From Adiantum capillus-veneris (taxonomy: Eukaryota; Streptophyta; Polypodiopsida; Polypodiales; Pteridaceae), in the NCBI GenBank assembly GCA_014529385.2, contig CM043958.1, positions 148,587,293 through 148,651,292 on the forward strand: a stretch of 64,000 bases of DNA, read 5' to 3'. The notes under the pieces were generated by a model. It was not told the DNA's origin. It did not search any database and saw only the letters and a program-made list of their open reading frames with translations. This document shows positions 13,422-24,048 of this stretch, one piece after another (the stretch's first letter is position 1; the number at the start of each line of letters is the position of its first letter). A program made the position numbers and the translations under genes.

Positions 13422-13485
13422 TGAAGAGAGGGAGAGATAGAGAGGGAGAGAAATGTTAGATAGAGAGAGAAAAATAGATAAAGAG
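12730..13485. other. Gene-free spacer ending in a GA-rich tract
   Basis: No ORF of note. A (GA)n microsatellite lies at 13358-13420 and grades into imperfect GA-rich sequence up to the terminal repeat at 13486. A 46-bp stretch near 13240-13335 repeats the phrase TGGTTGCTTTGCTAAGCACG with variation. Confidence 0.6.
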
Positions 13486-13556
13486 CATTAGGAGAAATAT
13501 GAACCTTGCATGGGCCTTGTAAGGAATCCTAATTTTTAGGGATTAAGGCTAATGTT
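13486..13556. repeat. Left inverted terminal repeat of the 9.5-kb element
   Basis: 19 of the first 20 bases match the right end in inverse orientation. A second matched block (14 of 15) ends at 13556. Confidence 0.65.
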
Positions 13557-14095
13557 GTGTGGGGTTTAGGGGGCAAGGGCATTGAAGAAGGTAGTTTTGA
13601 GTAGGCTTTTCTAGCCTTTTTTTTAGACAAATGTAGGATGTGGACCTAAAGGGTTGCTTTCTCTCTCTAGCTTTTTTTAAAGTGAAGGAAGCATAGGGGT
13701 GTGTCCACATCAGCAATTCCGTGGGTCAAAAAGAGTCAAAATTTGACTTTGTTTAAAAATTTTCATTTTTATTTGTTTTTTACTTAAAACTCCCTCCCAA
13801 CATATATACATATCCAAAAATCATTTTTTGACCCATTTTTTAACCCACAAGCTTAGAAAATCCATTTTTTCAAAAATCTTTTCCCCCAAAAAGTAATAAA
13901 CATTTTGTTCTCTCATCCTCCTCCCTCCTCTCTCCCTCTCCCTCTCCCTCTCCTCTCCCTCTCTGCCCCTACCTTCCTCCTCCTCCCCAATCTCTCCCTC
14001 CCCTCCCTCCCTCCTTCTCTCCTCCCATCCTGCTCGGCCTCTCTACCCTTCCCCCTCTATCTTTTCATCATTTGCTTCCTCACGCAACAACTTCC

Positions 14096-16984
14096 ATGGT
14101 GCTCACGGACATCACAAATGGTTTTCTTCCACCACCACATACTCCGCACACCAAAAGTATACATATTCGCTTACCCACGGCATTTGCACCGAAGACCACT
14201 AGTGAAGGTGATCAAAGGTCATCACAGGAACGTCGCACCGCTTGTGAGACCAATGTTGACATTTGGGTGGATGGCCATTTGTACCCTTATGATCCTATAA
14301 GCCGCTTCCATCCACCGTTTAATAGCCTTTCCACATTTCTTCAATTTCTTGGGAGGGGAGAAGCAGGCTTGTTAGGCTATTGCAAGCGGCTATGTATGGG
14401 TGCAGGTGCTTCTTTGCATATGTGGATGCACGAATGTCAAGCTCTTCACCTCAAGACGACGGCATTACAAGAGAGTGTTGCCTCTTCGGAGAGGGTAGTT
14501 AAAAGTCTTGAACAACAAATGCAAGAAAAGGAGTCCCACATCCAGAAGCTTACCAACACCATCACATACTTGAAAGAAACACCCCTTGGTGCAAGGGAAC
14601 ACAAATGACCGTATTCATCCATTGAAACTCTTGCACATTCCGGAGGAGCACGCAAACGACGAGTTACAGTCACAAGGTGAATTGGTCTTTACTTGCATGT
14701 TGCATTCTTACTTCACACTATTTTCTAACATTTATGTTTATTTGTTGCTAGAAACTTCATCCAGGAGGCATGCGGTGGAACAAGCCAAGATAATCTAGTC
14801 AACCTTCTCACTAGTTGTCTCAATACCGAGGACGTTATTTCTATCTTACAATCACCTGGAGGTAAGCACATTAAGGATGCAATCACCAAGGACCTTATGC
14901 GTAAATTAAGAAATGTGGTTAATGATGATGACGTTCAACAAGCTTGTGATGAGGCTGGAATCAGCACCAAAGCCTATCATGCTATTTTTCAACTCCTAAA
15001 GGATGCCCTCAAAGAACATGGCATTGTGGAAAACCTATTTCCCGTTCCTCACAAGGTCAAGCTCGCAAAGAAGGCCACAAACGAAGATGTGTTCTCCCGC
15101 ATTGGGACATACCTACACATTGAGGACACAATGCCAACTTCCCTTTATGCTTCGTGCGCAACAAAGACAAAGGGAAAAGGTAAGAAACAATCCATAAGAC
15201 CTTCGAATAAGGGCTTTCCTTACACAATGTGGAACAATATTTTTGTGGATCTTAGAAGGCTTCAAGAAGCCATGCTTAGATTTTACGAGTTACCTAAAGA
15301 AGGTGACACACTTTACTTTTTTCTTTGGTATTATTCTTTTCATAGAAGCTGAAGTTTAAGGTCTTAGCACTATTTATTTTGTAGTGCTTGGCACAAAAGT
15401 CGCTTTTGTGCTGAAACTCGATGAGTGTCAAATAGTGAAAGGCCGAAGGTTAGAGAGGCTAAGTGTCACTCTAATGAACGAGGCCCTTCTGCAAACCAAG
15501 CGAAGGGATTCAGTCGAGCCATATCCCACCCTATCTTTTAGCGTGTAATCAGAGAAAGACATTTGGTGGTTGGGTGCTATTGAGGTGCCCAAAGAGACCA
15601 ATAGAGTACTTTCGTGGATTTTTGAGAGAACTCCATGGATCACAGAAGTAATACACTCCCAAATTGCAGGTCAGAAGTTGGAGATTGAGGGCTTTGGTAG
15701 TTATGATGTGGAGTGGCACTTAGGTGGGGATTTGAAGACCATAAAGTGTTTGCTTGGCTGCAAACAAGGGGCTTCTTCTCTCATGCCTTGTCCATTTTGC
15801 ACTCGAGGGCACAAACCTAATGGACAAAAATCACATAAGAGCACTGCAAAGGCCAGTTACATGCTTCTATGGCAAGGGCATGGAGAACAAGGGTTAGATT
15901 GTCATGATGTCGGCGATGAAGGTAGAGAATGGGAAGCGTCTATTCTGAGATGTCCCATGCTCAATGCCCCAGACCGTGATCAAAAGGACCACACTTGGAA
16001 TCCAATCTTTCGATTTCCTCTATCGAATGTACATTTTTGTACATTACACGCATTCATGCGTATTTTTGATAGGCTATTGAAGCTCCACATTGACTATGCT
16101 TTCACAATGAAACCGTTGGAAAAGTCCCAGGAAGCAACCGAAAGAGTGGAGGTACTCTTGAATTCCATTGGCTGTCATGGTGGAAATGTGTCTATAGTTG
16201 CTGCAAAGAACATAGGGGAGGCCCATGAAATTGCTCAACAAGTGTCAATGAGTGGACAAAAAGCTAGACACTTTTTGAATAAAGTTTCCCAAGGAAAGAC
16301 AAGTCGATATGATGCTCAAAGCAGCTCCAACCAGCAGGCAGGTAACCTTTGGGAGCTTTGGAAGGAGTTATGCAAAGCTACTACTGGCAATGATTCAAAT
16401 GGCGAGCTTGCAAACAAGCGCAAGCAAGTTTGGGCCCATTTTGATAAAATGGTCAAGCTTATGAGCCTTAACAGCACAACAGAAGAACAATGGCAATCAT
16501 TTCAAGAAGCTTTGGCAGATTTTACCAAGGTCTTCACCCTTTCTTGGGGTGAAAATAACATCACACATTACATGGTAAGTCATTCATGGTGTATTCATTA
16601 CAAGGAATTGTTTTTATTTACTAATGTGGATCGTTTGCTCATGTGAACAACATATCTTGTTTGCGCATGGTGCATTTTTTATGCACAAGTATGGATCACT
16701 TGAAATTTTTAGCACTCAAGGCATGGAGAAGTCCCATTATCGAGCAAGGGGAGTGTACTTCAAAAATACTCGACATGGTGGTGGAATGGTGCAATCCAAT
16801 TATTTGGAGGAGATGTTCAACTGGTTTTTTCGCACAACATTTGCTCGTAAGCTCACAATGGAGCGTGCGTGACAATCCAAGATTGCTATTGAAGTGCGCA
16901 AATGGAGTCGTCAAGAGCATAGCAACAAGTGGCAAATGTCGCAAGGTCCCACCAAGCATGCTGCATGGCGGCGATGCTGAGTGC
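14096..16984 (+). pseudogene. Spliced transposase-like gene (RNase-H-fold/DDE features), broken
   Basis: The likely start is ATG at 14096. The first exon encodes a coiled-coil-like segment (ALQESVASSERVVKSLEQQM). Exon 14752-15302 joins exon 15385-16574 in phase: the intron 15303-15384 is GT...AG and yields KEG-VLGTKVAFVLKLDECQ. Candidate acidic residues are D in LKLDEC (15420-15422), D in HLGGDLK (15729-15731) and E in STQGMEKSH (16726-16728), with a CPFC pair at 15789-15800. This order (strand-borne D, GGD plus a C-X2-C, then a late E near HYM and YGSLEIFS) recalls cut-and-paste transposases of the RAG1/Transib/CMC type; the link is inference. Defects: a frameshift near 14583, TAA at 15546, a missing AG acceptor at 16649-16650 (AA instead) and TGA at 16870. 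Confidence 0.5.
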
Positions 16985-17118
16985 GACAAGGATCAAAGTG
17001 GATACTGCACGAGTCACTAAACATGAACACAGGGTCCAACTCTTAGCCACATGTTTATTTAAAAAATAATACTTCTTTTAAAAAACTTAGTGTGAACAGG
17101 GCCCTCTTTAAATGGGTC

Positions 17119-17131
17119 CTTATAAATATTG
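17119..17131 (+). promoter_or_regulatory. Possible TATA box of the H3-like gene
   Basis: CTTATAAATATTG lies about 60 bp upstream of the ATG at 17186, in a short spacer after the transposase-like gene. Confidence 0.4.
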
Positions 17132-17185
17132 CATGCTCTCATAAATCACTCATTTCTTAAGAACAGGTGAGCTCTTCCCAACGAA

Positions 17186-18082
17186 ATGGCGCGCACCAAA
17201 CAAACCGCGAAAGAGCATCCGCCTGCCAACAAAAACACCCTCCAAGGATGTGAGAAGCCGTCATGGCTTAAAGGCACAAGAAAACGGCCACGAACACCTG
17301 GCCGTTCCAGGAACTCTTCTGGTAGTGGGCATGGTGGTAGGGCACGAGAGTCATCAAGGACTGTTGAATCTCCACCTCCTCAAGATATAACACCTAGAAA
17401 GAGAATGAAGCAATGTGCCCAGCGCTGGAGAGAAGCAGAGGGCTAGCAAACATCAGAGTCCGATAGGGAGCAGCCGTCGCGCCCCCAATCACAAGCAGGA
17501 CCATCCAGGACTCGGGTGGTCAATACAGACACCGAATCAGAGAGTGAGCCACCATGGCTGCGAGAAAACATACCGCGCACACACCGGGTGGCCGTTGGGG
17601 GGAAGACATTGCCTCAAGGCAAGGGAGCTCTCCCCACACGACAAGATCGGCAACCAAGGGAAGAGGAAGAATCAGAACAGGCTGCAGAACCAGCCCCTAA
17701 GCATGTAAATAGACGCAAGTCTAAGTTTTTCAAGAAGCCTTCACGCCGCCCGCCAGCAAATGTGCAAGTGCCCCCAAGACAACCGTAGCGGCGCCAAAAA
17801 ATAGCAAGGGCATTTGCAGAAATCCGCCACTACCAGAAGACGACGGAGCTCTTGATTCGACGCGCCCCCTTTGCTCGCACTGTGAAGGAAGTGCTTCAAA
17901 GCTATGGAAATCAGTATAGAATGCAAGCAATAGCGCTAGAGGCTATTCAAGAAGCTGCAGAGGCCCACATCATTTCAGTGTTGGAAGATACCAACCTATG
18001 TGCCATTCATGCAAAGCGAGTGACAATACAGCCAAAAGATATGCTGCTTGCACGACGATTGCGACGAGACTTCGAGCATTAG
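17186..18082 (+). pseudogene. Divergent histone H3-like gene with a ~210-residue tail and two in-frame TAG codons
   Basis: One frame runs 298 codons from ATG 17186 to TAG 18080. It opens with MARTKQTA, identical to the canonical H3 N-terminus through residue 8, but has no ARKS motif around K9/K14. Residues ~10-205 are a basic Ser/Pro/Arg-rich tail. From about residue 211 comes a histone fold: [15 protein letters not shown] (alpha-N), a helix-2 region ending in IQEAAEAHI, then [15 protein letters not shown] and [10 protein letters not shown], close to H3 but divergent elsewhere. Loop 1 has the canonical H3 length, not the longer loop of most plant CENH3. There is no intron evidence. TAG codons at 17444 and 17786 interrupt the frame. 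H3 acts in nucleosomes; a CENH3-like or element-specific role is possible but unproven. Confidence 0.7.
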
Positions 18083-18205
18083 CCGAAGTTACCCCTCTTT
18101 TTGTATTGCACACCCTTATCTTTGTAATGATTTGACTTTCCAATGACAATATGATCAACAGTTGTGTCTACTCTGTCTATTATCTTTGTAATTTCAAGTT
18201 CTGTA

Positions 18206-18945
18206 TGTAATTGTAGTCAATTTCAGTAAATTTGTGCATTTTAAGTAACCTTAGGGGTAGATAAGCCTACAAGGGGCAGAAAAAGGCATGGCCACAAGGG
18301 CGCGCAAATGGCCCATCCAAAATTGATGGATGGGCCATTTGCTCGCCCTTGTGGCCAGGCCTTTTTCTGCCCCTTGTAGGCTTATCTACCCCCAAGGGTA
18401 CTTAAAATAACCAAATTTACTAAAACCTATTGGTTTTGCATCAATATTTTATATGGATCCTTATGGACACCTTTTTTTGGTCATTTCAAGCTTTGAATTC
18501 CTTATAGGATATCAAAACAAATAACATATTGTGAAACCAAGTGTCCAATGTAATTTGACTTTTTGGTGCAAGGGTGTAGTAGATAGAGCTAAAGCAAGTG
18601 ATAGTTTGCTGGAAACTTCATTTCATAATTAATTTGAGCTTTTCTAGTGTCCTTGAGTGTGAACATATACTGGGATTGCCATAAAAAGGTTGCATTTAAA
18701 TGAATGATGCAAAACCAATCCATTGCAATAAATTTGTGCTTTTTAAGTACCCTAAGGGGTAGATTGGCCTATAAGGGGCAAAAAAATGCCTGGCCACAAG
18801 GGCGCGCAAATGGCCCATCCAAAACTGATGGATGGGCCATTTGCGCGCCCTTGTGGCCAGGCATTTTTTGCCCCTTATAGGCTAATCTAACCCCCTAGGG
18901 TACTTAAAAATCACAATTATACTCAAATTGACTGCAATTACATAC
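18206..18945. repeat. Inverted pair of hairpins between convergent genes
   Basis: Each half contains a large near-perfect palindrome (18238-18408 and 18741-18908, arms of about 80 bp, core AAATGGCCCATCCAAAA). The flanks are also repeated in inverse: GTAATTGTAGTCAATTTCAG (18206 on) faces GTAATTGCAGTCAATTTGAG read on the - strand from 18945, and TTGGTTTTGCATCA occurs on the inner side of both. Each convergent gene (H3-like on +, orphan gene on -) therefore ends in the same structure at a similar distance (about 125 and 230 bp after its stop). They could be gene-end elements or two MITE-like insertions. Confidence 0.8.
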
Positions 18946-19174
18946 CTTGAAATAACAAAGTCAAAAAACAATTCATATCACCAATTGAAACAATTTTCAA
19001 GATTGACAAATCAGATTGAAAAGAATTTGCAATATAGAGAGACAATTTCAAATATTTTTATTCCTTCTAGCACGGTGATTTTACATCATGTATCTGAGGA
19101 GTTCAATTTTTTTTTGACCATTTCCTGGCGCCTATTTTCCGCGTAAGGCAACTCCCCAGTCAAGAGGGACTGCG

Positions 19175-20641
19175 CTATGGCATTTGGGTCAGTTGAGCCA
19201 ATGGAAGCACTTTACCACGAAAGCCAATGCCAAACGCTGTGCATACAAGGGATCTGCGCACTAGGAACACTTGATGCGCAGTTTGAGCAATGGTACTCAA
19301 ACACAAAAACTTGCTCAAAGCTTTTAACGACCAAGTCATAAAATGGGCTTGGGGAGTAAATTCATTATGGATAATGGCCACATCGCCAGGGGGGAGTTGT
19401 CTGAGGTAATGCGCAAGGGAAGCTTGAGGTCCAAAGCCCGTCCGCTTGCCACCCGTCCTTGCAGCAAAATCATCAACCTCCACAACATCCTGTCATAAAC
19501 CGATGAAGGTTGAGAAAAAAGACAACGAAGGATAAAATAGTAACATGAAAATTAGGATACAGTTTACCTCCTCCTCCTTGTCATCCTCCTCCTTGTTGCC
19601 CTTTGCATCCAAGTCAATGGTCCCATGCACCACAGATACAAGCTTTGGATCATCATATGGGAGGTTGCATAATGGCATAGGCATCCTAGCAGCCTCAACC
19701 TTGGCTTGCGTGGCTTGGAAATCTTCATCAGCCATGTGCAACTGCTCTGTTGCCAGGACCTCCGCACATACAACTGCAATAGTGTCAGCAACAGAGTCCC
19801 CATCTGGCAAGAGCTTTCTTTCTAGGGCATCTGGCGTATTGTCTAAGGGACATTTGCTGCTGTTGCATAGCACGCTCAAGCATTCATCCACGTGCAGGCC
19901 AAATGCTTTTTCCAAATCATGCAGGAACACAAACTACTCCCCATCCACTAACACTGAGGAGAAGCGGCTAATTTCTACCTCTGGGATAGCCACATCCGTC
20001 AGTGGTAGTGGCACTGGAGTGTCACTAGGGCTAGCTGCAACTATGGATTTCTCAACCACTTCCTCAAGACCCCTAGGGTACTCGAGCTGGTGTGCTTTTC
20101 CTTCCGTTGCAGGGTTCATGGGGATAACCTGCTGCTCCTTGGTGTCCTTGATAAAGGACCCAACTTGAAGTTGTGGTAAGCGGAGCTCCTCCAAATCAGG
20201 TTCCTCGCTCACCAAGAAGATAAATGTTGCGAGCCGAGAAAGGTACTCCACCCCCAACTTGCGCTTCTTGAGCGCCGACACCCCAAGGGCTTGCTCGTCC
20301 AAGTAATGGCCTGCATTGGTTGCAATTTCTTGGAATCGTTGCAACCGCTTGGCGAATGGGCGATCACCTTTGTGTATATAGTGCAAAAGATCGCAAGGCA
20401 CCCACATCCCTGCATGTGGGGGGATAGATACAGAATATTTTATGATGTGCTCCTCCATGAACGCAGAAATCTCCTCAAATGCATCCATGTGAAGGGCAAC
20501 TGTGGCGTCAAGGTCAGGGAGACGAGTAAAAAACGTGTGGAGGTCCAACTTCCCTTTGTATTTGGTGTCCTTGAGGAAGAGGATGAAGCGTGACAAAGGG
20601 GTGGATGTGGGTACAGATGCAGAGGCTGTGGCAGCATCCAT
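19175..20641 (-). pseudogene. Orphan gene 2 of the 9.5-kb element (two exons, one in-frame TAG)
   Basis: ATG at 20639-20641 (MDAATASASVPTS). Exon 1 runs to 19568 (358 codons). A GT...AG intron follows (19567-19490), and exon 2 (19489-19175) continues in phase with DVVEVDDFAARTGGKRTGF. If read through, the product is 462 residues. It is acidic at the exon junction (KEEDDKEEE) and otherwise mixed alpha-helical in composition, with no signal peptide, membrane segment or domain that I recognise. A TAG at 19934-19936 splits it after VLVDGE; the same frame is open on both sides (FVFLHDLEKAF follows). A TATA-like ATTATAAAAGG about 85 bp upstream of the ATG supports a real transcription unit. Function unknown. 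Confidence 0.55.
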
Positions 20642-20721
20642 CTTTAGCTTGGGGTGTGGATAGAGAGTGGAGGAGCTCAGGAGTTGCAAAAGTGAAAATA
20701 GTGAATGAGTTAGGTGGCCCC

Positions 20722-20737
20722 CCTTTTATAATGTACC
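20722..20737 (-). promoter_or_regulatory. TATA box of orphan gene 2
   Basis: Read on the - strand, ACATTATAAAAGGGG lies about 85 bp before the ATG at 20641, a usual plant core-promoter spacing with a short leader. Confidence 0.5.
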
Positions 20738-20887
20738 CTTTTTTTAAGACATTAAAAAAAAAGGCACTTTCACCAAAAAATGATTTCTCATGCCAATGCA
20801 AAAAATTATATTCAAAGGCATGATTTGCCGAAGCAAATCATGTTGATTACAGCGGGGATAAATATGAAAATTGCAAGAGTTAAAAAG

Positions 20888-22228
20888 TTATAAGATCGAT
20901 AGCATAGTTCCATCTATCCCCCAGTCCTCCTCGACCTTCAATTTGTCTTCCATTCTCTTCCCAATCTGCGGACATTCATTACAATAAGCATCTAATGATT
21001 GACAAACCATGATGTATTGAAAATGTGGTGGAAGGATTCTCACCTTGTGACCTTGTAAACGAAATTGTACTTGTTGAAGGGCCTCAAAACCCATAATAAC
21101 CAAATGTTTTCGAACATTACTGAGAGTCCAATGCTTGTTCACTTGGACTGCCTCCAAAGCATCGTTGGGCATAATCACTGCAATGTCAAAGATTGCAATA
21201 GCGCCGTCTACACTGTGTAAGGGAGTCCACACTCCAAGCTTGCACATCCAACGATCATAGTGAAATCGTATGTACAAGGAGGTGCGGGATTTCAAATAGC
21301 GCATTTCAATACCTGAAGCTCCAACCTTACAACGGTACCGGTCCCCGTTGTGCATGCCCTCCACAAAACCCCAGTCCTCTTCTAAAAGCCTTCCTAATTC
21401 CTCGTAATGCGCATCTTTACATACAAGCATTGTGGTAGTCTCCACAAATCCAAACTCTTTAAAAATGTGCACAAAACAATGAATAGGCAAACACCAGCTC
21501 AAGCCCACAGACCTAGAAGCTTTAGAGTATTTCAAAGAGTTTTGGACATCCATTATCCTCTTTTGCTTGAAAGATGCTACCGACCACAAATCTGGGACCG
21601 GCCACTCCATACTTAATAAGGAAGTTACTTTGATGGGTTCAAGCGTTCCAAATGCTTGTGTAGAAGTAGGGACAATATAGGAGTGAGAATAGAAGAAAAT
21701 CCTTCTTTGAACCAGTTTGGTTGGGCAAAGATGCGGGAACATTATTGCTCCAATATCCGCATGTATAGCATTGAATGTGCCGGAGAGACTATGTAGTGGC
21801 TGCTCCTCCACCAACATGGATGGAAATATGACTATAAATGCATGACAAATGTTAAGTATGAATCCATAATAACATTACACTGTGATTTCACACCTAGCTT
21901 TGTATTCTCAAAGCATGTACTTACAATGTGTTGGAAATCGAGGTGGTTGTTGCAAGTGCATGGTTGACATTGAGAAAACATGTTGCACAATGGCTATGGT
22001 CCCCTTGTCTTTGCGGTTCTTGAAGCCAAGGAGCTTTCCTTTCCAATGAAGATCCAAGTTTGCACGATTCCGCACACGATGAGGGCCAACAACAGATGGT
22101 TGCATGTATACCCAAGCACCTTTGGTGAACTCTTGTGGCACCCACTCATCATCTACACCTCTAGTGTTGTGGCATGCAAGTGCTGTGACCTCATCCTTTG
22201 GTCGCCTTTGCGAAGTAGAGTTGGCCAT
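20888..22228 (-). CDS. Orphan gene 1 of the 9.5-kb element (two exons, open throughout)
   Basis: ATG at 22226-22228 (MANSTSQRRPKDEV). Exon 1 ends at 21925 before GTAAGT, and exon 2 starts at 21831 after a TTTATAG acceptor. The phases agree (304 + 944 nt = 415 codons plus stop) and give FPTH-F-IFPSMLVEEQP across the junction. The frame has no internal stop, unlike its neighbours. The protein has a charged N-terminus, then a mixed globular region with several Trp and Cys (for example EELGRLLEEDWGFVEGMHNG and HYDRWMCKLGVWTPLH). There is no signal peptide or transmembrane segment. I do not recognise a family. It lies head-to-tail upstream of orphan gene 2 and convergent to the transposase-like and H3-like genes, so a role in the element's own biology is plausible but unproven. 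Confidence 0.55.
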
Positions 22229-22317
22229 GGTTGAGCAAAGCAAATTAGGAGGAGGAGAAGAACCTTGCTTGTTGCTACAATGTAGGTGTGATAAAGTGAT
22301 ATGAGAAAATGGTCAAC

Positions 22318-22420
22318 CCTTGTGGCAATGGGAGGAGAAGGTGGACAACCCTTACTTGGTGTGGCACTGGGAGGAGAAGGTGGATAATCCTTGCTTGGTG
22401 TGGCAATGGAAGGTGGTAGG
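22318..22420. repeat. Short tandem repeats (about 45-bp unit, two to three copies)
   Basis: The phrase GTGTGGCA(A/C)TGGGAGGAGAAGG recurs with CAACCCTTACTTG or ATAATCCTTGCTTG spacers, just upstream of orphan gene 1. Confidence 0.7.
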
Positions 22421-22917
22421 GGAAGAGAGAGGAGCTTCCTTGCTGCAACAATGGAGATGGTGTAAAGAGAGAGAGTGTTGGAGTAGAGGATGAGTGTGAT
22501 GGTTGCAACCAAGGAGGGGTTGGAAAAGGGGTTCTAGAGAGAGAAAATCCCTTTTTTCCTAATAACTAATTTTGGGGGAGCTCTGGATAGCAAAAAAAGA
22601 TTTTTTAAAAGTTTTTTAAAAATTTTGAATTTTAGGGTTTTTGGATGCACGTTTTGATTTTTTGAGATCAAAAAATGCTTTTTTGACCATAAAATAGTTT
22701 TAGGGGGGTTTTCAGAAGATGAAATTTGAGTTTTGAAATTTTTGAAAAATTTCAAATTTTTGGGATTTTTTCATAACCGGATCAAAAAGGAGGGAAGTTG
22801 GAGGTTCCATATAGCCCCCCCCCCCCACACCCCACCTTCTCACTAGGTAAGAGCCCATTTAAAAAGTGTAAGACTACTTTGTCCCCCTACATTTTACCCT
22901 CTTCTCATTGGCTGGCC

Positions 22918-22970
22918 TCTAATTAACCTTAATCCCAAAGGGCCCCTAGAGGGTTCATATTTTTCCTAAT
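22918..22970. repeat. Right inverted terminal repeat of the 9.5-kb element
   Basis: Inverse counterpart of 13486-13556. It is shorter because one internal block differs in length. Confidence 0.65.
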
Positions 22971-23162
22971 GGAGTGAGAGAGAAAGAGGGAGAGGAATGT
23001 TAGAAAGAGAGATAAATGTTAGATAGAGAGAGAGAGAAATAGATAAACAGAGGGAGAGAGAAAGAGGGATAGAGGTAGAGAAATAGAGAGAGATAATTAA
23101 TGAGAGAATGAGAGAAAGAGAGAGATAAAGAGAGAACGAGAGAAAGAGCGAGAGAATAGGAA

Positions 23163-23199
<37 letters not shown>

Positions 23200-23342
23200 G
23201 AAAGATAGGAAGAGAAAGAGGGAGAGAGAGAGGGAGAGATAGGAAAGAGAGAGAAAGATAGCGAGAGAGGGAGAGGGAGAGAGAGGGAGAAAGATAGAGA
23301 GAGAGGGAGAGATAGGAAAGAGAGAGATAGGGATAGGGATAC

Positions 23343-23401
<59 letters not shown>

Positions 23402-23506
23402 CAGGAAAGAGAGAGAGATAGGGATAGATAGAAATAGGGAGAGAAAGAGAGAGGGATAGAAATAGGGAAAGAGGGAGAGAAGGAGAGAGGGAGAGAGGGA
23501 AAAAGG

Positions 23507-23574
<68 letters not shown>

Positions 23575-23681
23575 CAGAAGGAGAGAGAGAGAGAGAGAGA
23601 GAGAGAGTGAGAGAGAAAGAGAGAATGAGAGAAAGAGGGAGAGATAGAGATAGAGATCGAAATAGAGAGAATGAGGGATAG

Positions 23682-23736
<55 letters not shown>

Positions 23737-23775
23737 GAGGCAAAGAGAGAAAGAGAGGAATAGAGAGAGATAGGG

Positions 23776-23825
<50 letters not shown>

Positions 23826-24012
23826 AATAGAGAGAGATAGGGAAAGAGGGAAAGAGAGAGAGATAGGGAAAGTGAGAGAGTAGATAGAGAGGGAGAGAAA
23901 TAGGAAAAAGAGAGAATAGAGATAGAGAGGGGAGAGAGAGAGAGAGAGAGTAGATAGAAAGGGAGAGAAATAGAGAGAGAGAGAGAGAGAGAGTAGATAG
24001 AAAGGGAGAGAA

Positions 24013-24048
<36 letters not shown>

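Larger units (their letters stand above)
13486..22970. mobile_element. Unassigned ~9.5-kb TIR element carrying a transposase-like gene, an H3-like gene and two orphan genes
   Basis: The ends are inverted repeats. The left end begins CATTAGGAGAAATATGAACC, and the right end read on the - strand begins CATTAGGAAAAATATGAACC. After an indel, GGGATTAAGGCTAAT (left) faces GGGATTAAGGTTAAT (right), and further A-rich subterminal similarity follows. GAG flanks both ends (13483-13485 and 22971-22973), which may be a 3-bp target duplication but lies in GA-rich DNA. Inside are two genes on + (about 14.1-17.0 and 17.2-18.1 kb) and two on - (22.2-20.9 and 20.6-19.2 kb), convergent around a paired hairpin region. 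I do not recognise this combination from any described transposon family. The unit is seen in the sequence; calling it one transposon is inference. Confidence 0.6.

Noticed and set aside
17186-18082. Intact CENH3 gene
   Set aside because: Two in-frame TAG codons with no evident introns to remove them, and no lengthened loop 1; only H3-like is supported.
18238-18908. CRISPR-like or canonical histone-mRNA stem-loop
   Set aside because: There are only two large palindromes, no spacer array, and the arms (~80 bp) are far longer than the 16-nt histone stem-loop.
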